The notes beneath the pieces are model-generated. The model worked only from the letters and a program-made list of their open reading frames with translations. It was not told the origin of the DNA and made no database searches. The translations under genes were made by a program, and so were the position numbers. Shown in pieces: positions 20,516 to 29,740 of a DNA stretch of 64,000 nt. The stretch's first letter is position 1. Every line of letters begins with the position of its first letter. The stretch is taken from the NCBI RefSeq assembly GCF_904846345.1, contig NZ_CAJHAJ010000001.1, positions 124,001-188,000 on the forward strand. The letters are read 5' to 3'. Source of the stretch: Psychrobacter maritimus (lineage in GTDB: Bacteria > Pseudomonadota > Gammaproteobacteria > Pseudomonadales > Moraxellaceae).

Positions 20516-20839
20516 ATTTAGTTCCTATCACCTCACGCGGCACAAGGTTACGGTCGATTACAATCGCCCCGTTTTACCGGTGAATAAACGTAGAGCAGTT
20601 AACTGAGATTATGGGTTTGGTCGGCTAAAATTTACAAATCATAACTTAGTTAATTATCAAATCATAGCATCGGGCGCATGTATTTTTACCAAACCCTTGC
20701 TATTATACGGCTTAACATTGATAAAACCTATGCTATATTTCGATAAGTTTTTGATACTGTTGATAATTGCCTATATATCAATCACTGCATTTTACCTTGT
20801 TCTCACTATACTAGCTGCGACCCATCTGTAGGAATTTTC
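20516..20839. other. Divergent promoter region between tamA and the LplT-like transporter gene
   Basis: About 320 bp holding the promoters of two divergent units. On the plus strand, TTGATA (20751-20756) and TATATC (20774-20779) are separated by 17 bp and are the best promoter candidate, about 60 bp before the transporter ATG. No operator or RNA element is recognised. Confidence 0.5.
20751..20779 (+). promoter_or_regulatory. Candidate sigma70 promoter for the LplT-like gene
   Basis: TTGATA, 17-bp spacer, TATATC. The -35 matches 5 of 6 and the -10 is partial. The position fits a 5' untranslated region of about 55 nt. Confidence 0.4.
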
Positions 20840-22180
20840 ATGGCCAATCAGTTTCAATTATTTAAGCGCCGCCGTTTTAGCGCCATGTTTTTCACCCAGT
20901 TTTTGGGCGCGTTCAATGACAATATCTTTAAGCAGGCGCTGATATTGGTGCTGACTTACACCGCTGCCAGTCAGCTGGGCATGGAAGTCAGTATCTTAAA
21001 TAACTTAGCGGCGATGTTGTTTATTTTGCCGTATTTTTTATTTTCAGCCTTGGCAGGTCAAATCGCCGATAAGTTTGAAAAATCAAAACTGACGCGATTG
21101 ATTAAATTGCTTGAGATATCCATCATGATCATTGCCGCAGTAGGCTTTGTCTTTGAGTGGTATGCGCTATTATTTGTGGCGCTGTTTTTGATGGGGACAC
21201 AATCGACGTTTTTTGGTCCGATTAAGTATGCCTATTTGCCGCAAGCAATGAAAGAAAATGAGCTGGTCGGTGCCAATGGTTTGTTCCAAATGGGCACCTC
21301 GCTTGCCATCTTGCTCGGTATGATTATCGCCGGGGTATTGACCCAGATAACACAGCCGCTATTTTGGATTAGTGTCACTGTGCTATTTGTAGCGGCGATA
21401 GGTTATTTTGCCGCCCGTTTTATTACAACCATGCCAGCGATGCAGCCTGACCTGAAGATTAATTGGAACATCTTTACCACCAGCATGGCGACGGTGCGCT
21501 ATTTATACTCCTTGCCTTTTTTATTCTTTGTCATACTTGGTAATAGCTGGTTTTGGTTTTATGGGGCGACGTTTTTGACCCAAACGCCAGAGTTCAGCAA
21601 AGTCATTTTGCATGGCGATGAGTCCGTGGTTATTTTCCTATTGACGCTATTTTCGGTTGGCGTATCGATTGGTTCGCTACTGTGTAAATCATTGACCAAA
21701 AACCAAGTCAGTCTGCGCTTATTACCCTTTGGTATCGCTGGTCTTAGTATATTTGCCATTGATTTATATTTTTCTTTGTCAGGGTTGAATATTGATGTTA
21801 ATACAGAGGCGTTACTCGGTATTGGTGATTTATGGGGTATGAGCGGTAGCTGGCGTGTGTTTGCCGACCTGTTCTTTTTGGGCTTTAGTGGCGGCTTATA
21901 TATCGTGCCTTTATATGCCTCTATGCAAGCTTATGCGCCAAAAAGCCATCGTGCACGCATCGTCGGTGCCAATAATATCTTTAACGCCATCTTTATGGTG
22001 AGCTCGGCGATTTTTTCGATTGTGGTATTAAATGCGTTAGGTCTAACCCTACCGCAATTGTTCTTAGTCACCGGCATATTAAATCTTGTCTTTGGGGTGT
22101 TTTTATACCTGAAACTTAATAAACATATTAAGCAAGCAGTCATCCAAACCCATGATGACGAACGTAATCGACAAGATTAA
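20840..22180 (+). CDS. MFS transporter, LplT-like (lysophospholipid import)
   Basis: Inner-membrane protein of 446 residues with about 11-12 hydrophobic segments. The N-terminal motif FTQFLGAFNDNIFKQALILV is diagnostic of the LplT subgroup of the major facilitator superfamily, which flips lysophosphatidylethanolamine inward for re-acylation. GQIADKFEKSKLTR is the loop 2-3 MFS signature. In many bacteria the transporter is fused to, or beside, the Aas acyltransferase; here it is a stand-alone transporter with no acyltransferase next to it, so its substrate is inferred. The ATG has TAGGA 6 nt upstream. Its genes upstream (tamA) and downstream (coq7) are separately transcribed or unrelated in function. 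Confidence 0.83.
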   Translation: MANQFQLFKRRRFSAMFFTQFLGAFNDNIFKQALILVLTYTAASQLGMEVSILNNLAAMLFILPYFLFSALAGQIADKFEKSKLTRLIKLLEISIMIIAAVGFVFEWYALLFVALFLMGTQSTFFGPIKYAYLPQAMKENELVGANGLFQMGTSLAILLGMIIAGVLTQITQPLFWISVTVLFVAAIGYFAARFITTMPAMQPDLKINWNIFTTSMATVRYLYSLPFLFFVILGNSWFWFYGATFLTQTPEFSKVILHGDESVVIFLLTLFSVGVSIGSLLCKSLTKNQVSLRLLPFGIAGLSIFAIDLYFSLSGLNIDVNTEALLGIGDLWGMSGSWRVFADLFFLGFSGGLYIVPLYASMQAYAPKSHRARIVGANNIFNAIFMVSSAIFSIVVLNALGLTLPQLFLVTGILNLVFGVFLYLKLNKHIKQAVIQTHDDERNRQD

Positions 22181-22433
22181 AGATGTTGGCAATATGAGCT
22201 AACAGCCCTGTGAATAGATATTATAAATGAATCATCAAGCTATTAATTTTGCTGCCGACATTCTATATTGTTTGTTATAGTTGTTTGCTATAGTAAGGCT
22301 TATCAGCAAATCAGGCAGCTTACAAACAGTGCTGGCTATGCACATAAAAGTGCTGTCGTAAGAAAAATGTAGATAGCTAAAACCTGTTAATCGTAAATAT
22401 ATTTATAATAAACACAGCCATCAGGAGTGAACC

Positions 22434-23078
22434 ATGGCCCTGCGTCCCTTATCAAAAATTGATCAGCTGTTACTTGGGGTAGACAAGGCATTGCGAGCGG
22501 TCGTACCGCATTCAAATCCTAGCACCCGCCCCCTGCCCGTGAGTAGTGATGAGATTCCTGAGCTCAGTATTACTGAGGCGCGTCATGTCGCAGGCTTGAT
22601 GCGTATCAACCATACTGGCGAAGTATGCGCTCAAGGGCTATATCACGGGCAAGCGTTTGCGGCAAAAGACGATAACGTCAAGCAAGCGATGCAACAGTCG
22701 GCTGAAGAAGAAGTCGATCATCTGGTATGGTGCGAGACCCGTTTGGATGAGCTTGGCAGCCACCCTAGTCTTTTTACGCCATTATGGTATGGCATGTCTT
22801 TCGGGCTTGGCGCGGTAGCAGGTGCTATCTCCAATGAGTTTAGTTTGGGCTTTGTCGCAGAAACTGAAGCACAAGTCAGCGAGCATTTGCAAGACCATAT
22901 TGGGCAATTACCACCACAAGATAAACGCTCAAGAGAAATACTGGCGCAAATGGACATTGAGGAATTGCACCATCGCGAGCTGGCACTGGCCAATGGCGGC
23001 GCGGCATTGTCGCCACCGGTACGTCATAGCATGCGCTGGATGGCCAATCGCATGAAAGCCACCGCTTATCATCTATAA
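22434..23078 (+). CDS. coq7: 3-demethoxyubiquinol 3-hydroxylase (Coq7 / UbiF-type)
   Basis: Di-iron monooxygenase of ubiquinone synthesis that hydroxylates C6 of 2-polyprenyl-3-methyl-6-methoxy-1,4-benzoquinol. It is membrane-associated and 214 residues long, as expected. Iron ligands are visible in the paired ExxH motifs: RINHTGEVCAQGLYHGQA, then EEEVDHLVWCETRLDEL, and EELHHRELA near the C-terminus. The ATG at 22434 follows AGGAG by 7 nt. It is probably monocistronic; two copies of a 13-bp sequence (TTGTTTGYTATAG, 22268-22293) sit upstream. Coq7 replaces the flavin-dependent UbiF in many proteobacteria. Confidence 0.95.
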   Translation: MALRPLSKIDQLLLGVDKALRAVVPHSNPSTRPLPVSSDEIPELSITEARHVAGLMRINHTGEVCAQGLYHGQAFAAKDDNVKQAMQQSAEEEVDHLVWCETRLDELGSHPSLFTPLWYGMSFGLGAVAGAISNEFSLGFVAETEAQVSEHLQDHIGQLPPQDKRSREILAQMDIEELHHRELALANGGAALSPPVRHSMRWMANRMKATAYHL

Positions 23079-23354
23079 CCGTTTATCCTCTATAATAAGC
23101 ACTAGTATATAGCCACTATTATATTAGGATAAGTCTTTGCGATAACAGCTAGCGATAACGGGTTATTATTCATTTTTAACAATCCTACTACTGTTAGCAC
23201 TCAGATTAATTTGCTAGGGTATGAAAAATTTGTACGATTTTACGGAATGCTAAGACATAACCACTAATCAATGGATGGATTGATAACTAACGATTCAGCA
23301 AACAAAATGACTATTAAACAAATTTATTATTAAATAAATAAGGTAACTATTTTT

Positions 23355-24536
23355 ATGAAAGCGATTAACCACCCTACTACCTCTCACAAAGCACCGAAGT
23401 TTGCGACTTTAACTGCATTAGCCGCTGCCTGTGCCATGATGCTATCTGCCCCTGTTCATGCAGCAGAAGCTGATACCGCAGCAGCTGCTTCTGCCACTAC
23501 CGCAGTACCTAGCGCAATCGATTCTACTAAACGTGTGATTCGCTTAGCCAAGCCGAATACTGCTGTCAGTACGGCTCAAACTGACGCGCAAGCGAACACG
23601 GCTATTCCACAAAACAACGTTCAGCAAAATAGCATTCAACCAAATAATGTGGCGCAACCAACATTTACTCAAGGCAACAATGCCCAACAAAGCAATGTTC
23701 AACAGGCTAACGCCCAACCAAACCGTGCGCCTTTAAATACCACTAACATGGCTCAGCCACCAGCCGTACCAGCACCAAACGCCCCTGAACTGACAGGCAC
23801 CACACGTGTTTATGAGCGTGGACCAATGACTGCAACGGGTATCGATTTACGTGGCGGTCAGCTGCCGAATATCCCAGCACCGCAAGTCAATATCTCAGAT
23901 ATTAGCTTTGTGCCGACCGTGCTAATACCGCAGCAGCAAGGACTTGGTACCGATAAGCTGGACGTCAGCTTACTCGATGACTTTATTAAAGAGGTGTCAC
24001 CAAATGCGCGCCATTATCCGCCAAACTTCCCTAACCGCACCCAACGTCATAACGCCCGTGAAAAAATCAAAGTCATGACCGAATGGATTGAGCCGTATGC
24101 CAAAGCGCCAAATGCTTCCTATGACGTCTTGATTCGTGCAGCCAAGCTCAATGGCATGGGACGCAACTTAGACTTAGGCTCAGAGTACACAGTACGCGGC
24201 GGACAATATGTCGATCGTGCGATTAAACTGAAACCTAATAGTGGTGAAGCCAATTTCATCTATGGCATGATGCTCTCAGAAGGCGGCGGCTTTAAAGAAG
24301 GTCAAAAATATCTTGATCAAGCGGTCAGCCTAGGCTATACCGAAGCCGAGCAAAGCTTAGCGCAATCTGACGTATTAAGTGATCGCCGCGATAAAGCCTT
24401 AGAGCGCTTGCGCCGTTTAGCACAACAAGTGCCTGACAATGCGGTGATTCGCCAACAAATCAAACTTATCGAAGATGGTAAGTTCTATATTTGGGATATC
24501 CCTGCACCAGACGTGAATATCAAACCAAGTACTTAA
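23355..24536 (+). CDS. Exported TPR-type protein with Gln/Asn-rich N-terminal region
   Basis: Function unknown. The 393-residue protein starts with a Sec signal peptide ending near residue 36 (MMLSAPVHA then AEAD). Next comes a Gln/Asn/Ala-rich spacer (about 75-135) with repeats such as QQNSIQPNNVAQ and AQQSNVQQANAQPN. The C-terminal 190 residues hold helical repeats resembling tetratricopeptides: YVDRAIKLKPNSGEANFIYG, KEGQKYLDQAVSLGYTEA and ALERLRRLAQQVPDNA. It is therefore probably a periplasmic or outer-membrane-associated scaffold protein. It is monocistronic, with a strong terminator at 24659-24711 after it. An AAGG lies about 11 nt upstream of the ATG. Confidence 0.75.
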   Translation: MKAINHPTTSHKAPKFATLTALAAACAMMLSAPVHAAEADTAAAASATTAVPSAIDSTKRVIRLAKPNTAVSTAQTDAQANTAIPQNNVQQNSIQPNNVAQPTFTQGNNAQQSNVQQANAQPNRAPLNTTNMAQPPAVPAPNAPELTGTTRVYERGPMTATGIDLRGGQLPNIPAPQVNISDISFVPTVLIPQQQGLGTDKLDVSLLDDFIKEVSPNARHYPPNFPNRTQRHNAREKIKVMTEWIEPYAKAPNASYDVLIRAAKLNGMGRNLDLGSEYTVRGGQYVDRAIKLKPNSGEANFIYGMMLSEGGGFKEGQKYLDQAVSLGYTEAEQSLAQSDVLSDRRDKALERLRRLAQQVPDNAVIRQQIKLIEDGKFYIWDIPAPDVNIKPST

Positions 24537-25042
24537 TAAAGAGTTATCTAAGTATTGGTTGTTTAAGTATTGATAGTTTACATATCAAGCAAAGTAACAC
24601 TCATTACTAAAAATCGCGTTTAAATCCTTGTTATCAATCATTTGAGCGCGTAACTCTAGCGTCTTTGTTTTATATTGCTATGATGGCAGTATAAAATAAA
24701 GACGCTTTTTTGCGTCTAATACAAACGCTAAGCCAACTATTACTAGATTATTTACGGATTTATTTATTCGCTAAGCACGCGCCTTGCACCGAACTGACAA
24801 TTTTTATGTTTTAACCTATGCTATTTTTTTCAAACACTTAGTTAAATATTAAATTCTAAACGCTTTTATTTGAGCCTGCAATGCGGCATTAAAAACTGAC
24901 GGTATTTTGCGATATTTGAATATAAGCCATCAAATACGATAGGCGCAGCACAAAAGTTACGCTACACTCATGCTGATATATGAATGAGTGATTTGTCATT
25001 TATTCATGATGCATTCCTGACTATTATTCACTGGAATTACCT
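24537..25042. other. Intergenic region between the TPR gene and the lipoprotein hydrolase gene
   Basis: About 500 bp. It contains the strong terminator at 24659-24711 (listed separately), and the remaining 330 bp before the hydrolase presumably hold its promoter. No convincing small gene or repeat was seen. Confidence 0.6.
24659..24711 (+). terminator. Intrinsic terminator of the TPR gene
   Basis: The 20-bp stem (GCGTCTTTGTTTTATATTGC with GCAGTATAAAATAAAGACGC) has only two G-U pairs and a 7-nt loop. It is followed directly by six T residues. Confidence 0.93.
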
Positions 25043-27607
25043 ATGATTTTCGCTGACCCTGCCAATGCGGTACTGACGCCAACCTCTAAAAATAAAAAAC
25101 CTATTGCCCTATTGGCGGTAGTTGCAGCAATGGCGATATTGCCCGCTTGTAGTACTGTTTCTGTCAATAAACAGGCGTCGGCCAAGACCATTTCTGCTCA
25201 GCGCGGCAACATCGTCACCGATAAAAAACTCAGTAGCGATACAGCCTCGGCTTTATTGTCAGCAGGGCTTAACGAGCAAGCTTGTATGCAGCAGTTTGAT
25301 CTGTGCTTAACGCAGCTTACGGACAGCATGCTCAATGAGCACTATCGTCCCGCATTGGCGGTATTTGCCGAATTGCATTATGCCAAAGCACGCCAGCTCG
25401 CCGCGTCCAAAGACTGCCGCAATGCCCTTGCCCGCCCACCACTTGACCCTTATTATGCCAACGCCCCTTTAAGCGATGATGATGCCAAGGCACAGCAAAA
25501 AAGAACCGATAGCTGCTTGGTTGGTTATCAAGGCAGGCTTTTTGATGCCATCAAATCCAGTTATACCTATTTATTTTATGACAGCTTAGAACATGACTTT
25601 GAAGGCGCGGATAAAGAGATCGCTCGGTCGCAGGCGAAAAGCCGTATCCCAAGCGATGTGGATATCCAAACCCAAGATATCTATAACGCCGCCAGTAACG
25701 ATGTCATCACCCAGCTCTATCAGTCGGCTGACGGCAGCAATAAAATGATGGGCAATACCAAAACAGAATATTTACCAACGACATCAAATAATCGTCATAA
25801 CAGCGAGCAAGCCGCGATTGCCAATCGTACCGCCGTAACTGGTCAGCCAACCGATCAAATCAAAGTCATGAAAATGCAAATAGACGACTATAATCTCAAT
25901 GTCTATTTGCCCAATGAAAATAACTATCTAAAAAACGCCAATCAACAAACCTCTGCCTTAGCGGATTTGGTCTCGACCTACGAGCTGCGCCTCTCTGGAT
26001 TGAACTCCATTAGTAAACGCCCAGGTTTGGGTATCAGCTTGGTCGCCTCACTAGATGATCGCTATACCACCACCATTCGCCAACTATTGGTCTCCTCACT
26101 ATCAGGCAGGCTCAATCAAGAAGCCAGCCCTCAAAAAGCCCGTAATCAAAATGCAGATGACAGCGCGAAGGATGATTTAGTAAAGGACAACTTAGCAAAG
26201 GCAAATGTAGACAGCGATGATGCCAGCACACGCATTTATCCAACCGGACATTTACTGATGACCGGTTTGATTAAGCCTGCTGGTGATAGCGTGCTCGATA
26301 CCCTGAGCAGCAAGCAGCTCGATATTCATTTATATAACCCGTACCGCAGCGAGAGCGCCAATATCTTGGGCGATGACTATCCGCTTGCCGCCAACTTTTC
26401 AGCAGGATACGGCTTATGGTTGGCAGAAAATCAGCTCGATGGCGTCGGTTATTTAAACCTGATTACCCGCCAAAAAGAAGCCAGCTTACCAAAGCTCTTT
26501 ATGTTAGAGCCTTATGACCCTGATAAGCGTGTCATCATTATGCTACATGGTTTGGCATCAAGCCCAGCAACGTGGGTCAATTTGACCAACGATATTTTTA
26601 ATGACGACAAATTGCGTAATAATTATCAAGTCTGGCAAATTTTTTATCCAACCAACTTGCCTATACTAGAAAATCGTTACCAAATCCAAAAGCTCATCAA
26701 TGCAACTTATGAGCAAACAGACCCTAAAGGGCAAAATATTGCTAGCAAAAATAGCGTCATTATTAGCCATAGTATGGGCGGTATCATCGCCCGTATGATG
26801 CTCTCTGATGAGAACTTAGTCGATGACTTAGACAGACTGGACGACCAAAATGTCCTGTCAATGAATGAGAAGCGCAAAATACGTGACGCGCTGAAAGAAT
26901 CATTTGGCCAACAGCAGCTACGAGAGCGTTTTGAGCTAAAAGCCTTACCGCAAGTCGATACAGCAGTATTTTTATCGTCGCCTTTTCGTGGTACCGATTA
27001 TGCCGACCGTTGGTTTACCCGTGCGCTACGCCGCATTGTTTATTTGCCCGTTGGTTTGGTAAAAACAGTCACTGATAACTTAGCAACGCTTGCCATTCAA
27101 GGCGACTTGGCACAAAACCCGCTCGGTGCGCTATATCTACAAAATGGTGCCAGTCAATTAAGCGACAAATCTTCTTTTATTCAATTAACCAAAGACATCA
27201 GTATCAATAAGCGCATCACCTATCATTCAATCATCGCCAATAACGATGCCGATATCACCAAAGGCTTGGCAGAAATGCAACCCGCCGGAGCCAAGCTCGA
27301 CTTATCGCATGAGATAGCAGAGGATGATGACAGTTTAACTAGAACTATCGATACCGATACCACCAATGAGTTAGCATCTGATGAAGATAAATTACCAAGC
27401 AAGCCGCTCATTGCGGCAGTGACGGTCGATGGTGAGATTGGGCAAGCCTTAACAGAGCGCTTATCAGACGGTATCGTACCTTATACCAGTGCGCATCTTG
27501 ATGGTGCAGCGTCGGAGACGGTGATTAATGGTGGTCATAGCATTCAAGAAAACCCACAAACCATTTTGACCTTACGCCGTATTTTGCATCAACAATTACA
27601 GCAATAA
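25043..27607 (+). CDS. Large lipoprotein with C-terminal alpha/beta-hydrolase domain
   Basis: Predicted lipoprotein of 854 residues. A hydrophobic N-terminus ends in the lipobox ILPAC with the lipidated Cys at about residue 36. Residues 60-470 show no domain I recognise. The C-terminal part is an alpha/beta hydrolase: the oxyanion loop MLHGLASSPATW (about 500-511), nucleophile elbow ISHSMGG with Ser577, and a terminal NGGHSIQENP that supplies the catalytic His. The acid is probably the Asp of SDGIVPY. Lipase, esterase and PGAP1-like lipid hydrolases share this layout, so a membrane-lipid or ester substrate is likely but not identified. The ATG has TGGA about 9 nt upstream. It is monocistronic. 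Confidence 0.82.
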   Translation: MIFADPANAVLTPTSKNKKPIALLAVVAAMAILPACSTVSVNKQASAKTISAQRGNIVTDKKLSSDTASALLSAGLNEQACMQQFDLCLTQLTDSMLNEHYRPALAVFAELHYAKARQLAASKDCRNALARPPLDPYYANAPLSDDDAKAQQKRTDSCLVGYQGRLFDAIKSSYTYLFYDSLEHDFEGADKEIARSQAKSRIPSDVDIQTQDIYNAASNDVITQLYQSADGSNKMMGNTKTEYLPTTSNNRHNSEQAAIANRTAVTGQPTDQIKVMKMQIDDYNLNVYLPNENNYLKNANQQTSALADLVSTYELRLSGLNSISKRPGLGISLVASLDDRYTTTIRQLLVSSLSGRLNQEASPQKARNQNADDSAKDDLVKDNLAKANVDSDDASTRIYPTGHLLMTGLIKPAGDSVLDTLSSKQLDIHLYNPYRSESANILGDDYPLAANFSAGYGLWLAENQLDGVGYLNLITRQKEASLPKLFMLEPYDPDKRVIIMLHGLASSPATWVNLTNDIFNDDKLRNNYQVWQIFYPTNLPILENRYQIQKLINATYEQTDPKGQNIASKNSVIISHSMGGIIARMMLSDENLVDDLDRLDDQNVLSMNEKRKIRDALKESFGQQQLRERFELKALPQVDTAVFLSSPFRGTDYADRWFTRALRRIVYLPVGLVKTVTDNLATLAIQGDLAQNPLGALYLQNGASQLSDKSSFIQLTKDISINKRITYHSIIANNDADITKGLAEMQPAGAKLDLSHEIAEDDDSLTRTIDTDTTNELASDEDKLPSKPLIAAVTVDGEIGQALTERLSDGIVPYTSAHLDGAASETVINGGHSIQENPQTILTLRRILHQQLQQ

Positions 27608-28234
27608 AACAAAGTATTAGGACATGAATATGGTTTTACTATTAGCTAGACGCACACACCTAGCTAATAGCACACACCCTCAACTTTTTATTACTCCTAA
27701 AAAGGTAAACGCCTATTGTTAAAACATGTATTTTCATATTACTGTTATGTATATATTGATAACAATATTTAAACAATGGCTGTTATTTAGAATCTATTTG
27801 ACTAACATTGTAAGTACTTTATGACTAATAGGTGTGCGATAACCAGATTGTGCAACTTGCGTGTACGAATGGGCGGGCGCATAATACTTAAATACCAAAT
27901 ATCAGCAATACCGTCATTTGATGAATATTTAATAATTTGTAAGGATATGAATTATTCACTTTAGCTAAATAGTAACTATTTAGTAATTATAAACTAGTAG
28001 TTATGAAGGTATAGCAGCGATTACTGCTTAGATGACTGATTAGTAGTTACTAAAGCATAGCCGTTATTAACGCTATGTTAGCCAAAGGTTTTGTCTTAAC
28101 CACATTTGCCGCTAAATAATACTTAGCCATTGCCCGTAATAATGAGCGCCCTGATTGATGGACGGTTACGGACAGTTACTTGAGCGTATCATGGAAGCCA
28201 GCGCTATTCAGCTAACAGATAAGGGTAACCGTTT
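27608..28234. other. Long intergenic region upstream of cydA
   Basis: About 630 bp without a believable gene. It begins with an 11-bp inverted repeat (CTATTAGCTAG / CTAGCTAATAG, 27639-27670) that may end the hydrolase transcript. TTGATAACAATATT (27756-27769) and TTGATGAATATTT (from 27918) each match only one half of the TTGAT-N4-ATCAA FNR/ANR site. The length is consistent with a regulated cydAB leader and promoter, but I cannot assign a regulator. Confidence 0.5.
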
Positions 28235-29740
28235 ATGTTTGCTACATTTATGATTGATCAACTTGATGCGTTGATGCTCGCGCGTATCCAATTTGCCTTC
28301 GTTATCTCATGGCATATTGTTTTCCCCGCTTTTTCTATCGGACTTGCCAGCTGGCTGACGGTGCTTGAGTATCGTTGGCTGAAAACCGGTGAGCCTATTT
28401 ATGCCGAAGTTTATAAACACTGGGTAAAAATATTTGCCGTGGTATTCGGTATGGGTGTGGTTTCGGGCGTGGTAATGTCCTATCAGTTCGGTACCAACTG
28501 GGCGGTGTTTTCAGACAGAGCTGGTAATATCCTAGGTCCGCTACTCGCCTATGAAGTATTGACAGCGTTTTTCTTAGAAGCCTCTTTCTTAGGCATTATG
28601 CTATTTGGTTGGGGACGGGTAAGTAAGCGTATGCACCTTGCCTCAACCGCCATCGTCGCCATCGGTACGATGATATCAGGATTTTGGATTTTGGCCGCCA
28701 ACAGCTTCATGCAAACGCCGCAAGGCTTTTTGATGGGCGCTGATGGGCTGCTATATCCAACCAATTGGCTTGAGATTATCTTTAACCCATCATTCCCTTA
28801 CCGCTATGCGCATATGATGACGGCGGCATTTTTGACCACCGCCTTTGTGATTGGTGGTATTGGTGCTTATTATCTACAGTCCAAAAAACATGCTGAACAT
28901 CGACAACACGGTCGCGTCATGCTAGGTATGGCGATGATTATGGCGATATTTGTCGCACCAGCACAGGTACTGATTGGTGATATGCATGGTCTAAACACTT
29001 TAGAACATCAACCAGCTAAAGTAGCGGCGATGGAAGGTCTGTGGGAAAATGAGCGCGGTGCGCCTCTTGTCTTATTTGGCATCCCAGATCAAAAAGCGGA
29101 AAAAAACCATTACGAAATTAAAATCCCTTATGCCTCAGGTTTAATATTAACGCACTCATTAGACGGTGAAGTTAAAGGACTTAAGAACTGGGCACCAGAG
29201 GATCGACCTTACGTTCCTATTGTTTTTTGGTCGTTCCGTATCATGGTTGCTATCGGCATGTTGATGTTGCTCGTCGGTCTGTTTAGTCTTTATAAGTACT
29301 TTAAAAAACAACAGTTCAACCCTGAGAGTAAGCTATTTCACCGAGCATGGATGATGATGACACCACTTGGTTTTATCGCGCTACTTGCTGGCTGGTTTGT
29401 GACCGAAACAGGTCGTCAGCCATGGACAGTATATGGCGTCATTCGTACCGCTGAGAGTATGTCACCGGTTGCGGCGCAGCAAGTTGCGACAACCTTGATT
29501 GGCTTTATCGTGCTATATGTCTTTGTCTTTGGGGCGGGCAGTTTTTATATCCTACGTCTGATTGCCCAAGGACCAAAACCGTACGAAGATCCGTCAGAAG
29601 ATCAGTTCTATGAGCATTCTGTCACTGAAGGACAAGGTCGTACCTTGAGCGGTGATAAGCAGGCGGCTGATAAAACCAAAGGGCGTGAAGGCGACTTGGA
29701 TAAACCTGCTGACGATGTCGATGATGGAGGGTTACGCTAA
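28235..29740 (+). CDS. cydA: Cytochrome bd-type quinol oxidase subunit I
   Basis: Membrane subunit carrying the haems and quinol site of a terminal oxidase with high oxygen affinity. It is 501 residues with about nine membrane helices. It has ARIQFAFVISWHIVFPAFSIG-type helix I (haem-ligand His27), FPYRYAHMMTAAFL (second haem His) and the conserved GRQPWTVYGVIRTAESMSP near the quinol site. The Q-loop appears short, as in the cyanide-insensitive CioA group, rather than the long E. coli loop; this is by eye. The C-terminal 70 residues are hydrophilic. AAGGG precedes the ATG by 9 nt. The stop overlaps the cydB ATG by one base, indicating translational coupling. Confidence 0.95.
   Translation: MFATFMIDQLDALMLARIQFAFVISWHIVFPAFSIGLASWLTVLEYRWLKTGEPIYAEVYKHWVKIFAVVFGMGVVSGVVMSYQFGTNWAVFSDRAGNILGPLLAYEVLTAFFLEASFLGIMLFGWGRVSKRMHLASTAIVAIGTMISGFWILAANSFMQTPQGFLMGADGLLYPTNWLEIIFNPSFPYRYAHMMTAAFLTTAFVIGGIGAYYLQSKKHAEHRQHGRVMLGMAMIMAIFVAPAQVLIGDMHGLNTLEHQPAKVAAMEGLWENERGAPLVLFGIPDQKAEKNHYEIKIPYASGLILTHSLDGEVKGLKNWAPEDRPYVPIVFWSFRIMVAIGMLMLLVGLFSLYKYFKKQQFNPESKLFHRAWMMMTPLGFIALLAGWFVTETGRQPWTVYGVIRTAESMSPVAAQQVATTLIGFIVLYVFVFGAGSFYILRLIAQGPKPYEDPSEDQFYEHSVTEGQGRTLSGDKQAADKTKGREGDLDKPADDVDDGGLR

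Noticed and set aside
27625-27723. Small frame starting MNMVLLLARRTHL after the hydrolase
   Set aside because: No known family, poor ribosome-binding site, and it spans an inverted repeat that more likely ends the hydrolase transcript.
27756-27934. FNR/ANR sites upstream of cydA
   Set aside because: Both TTGAT-containing sequences match only one half-site of TTGAT-N4-ATCAA.
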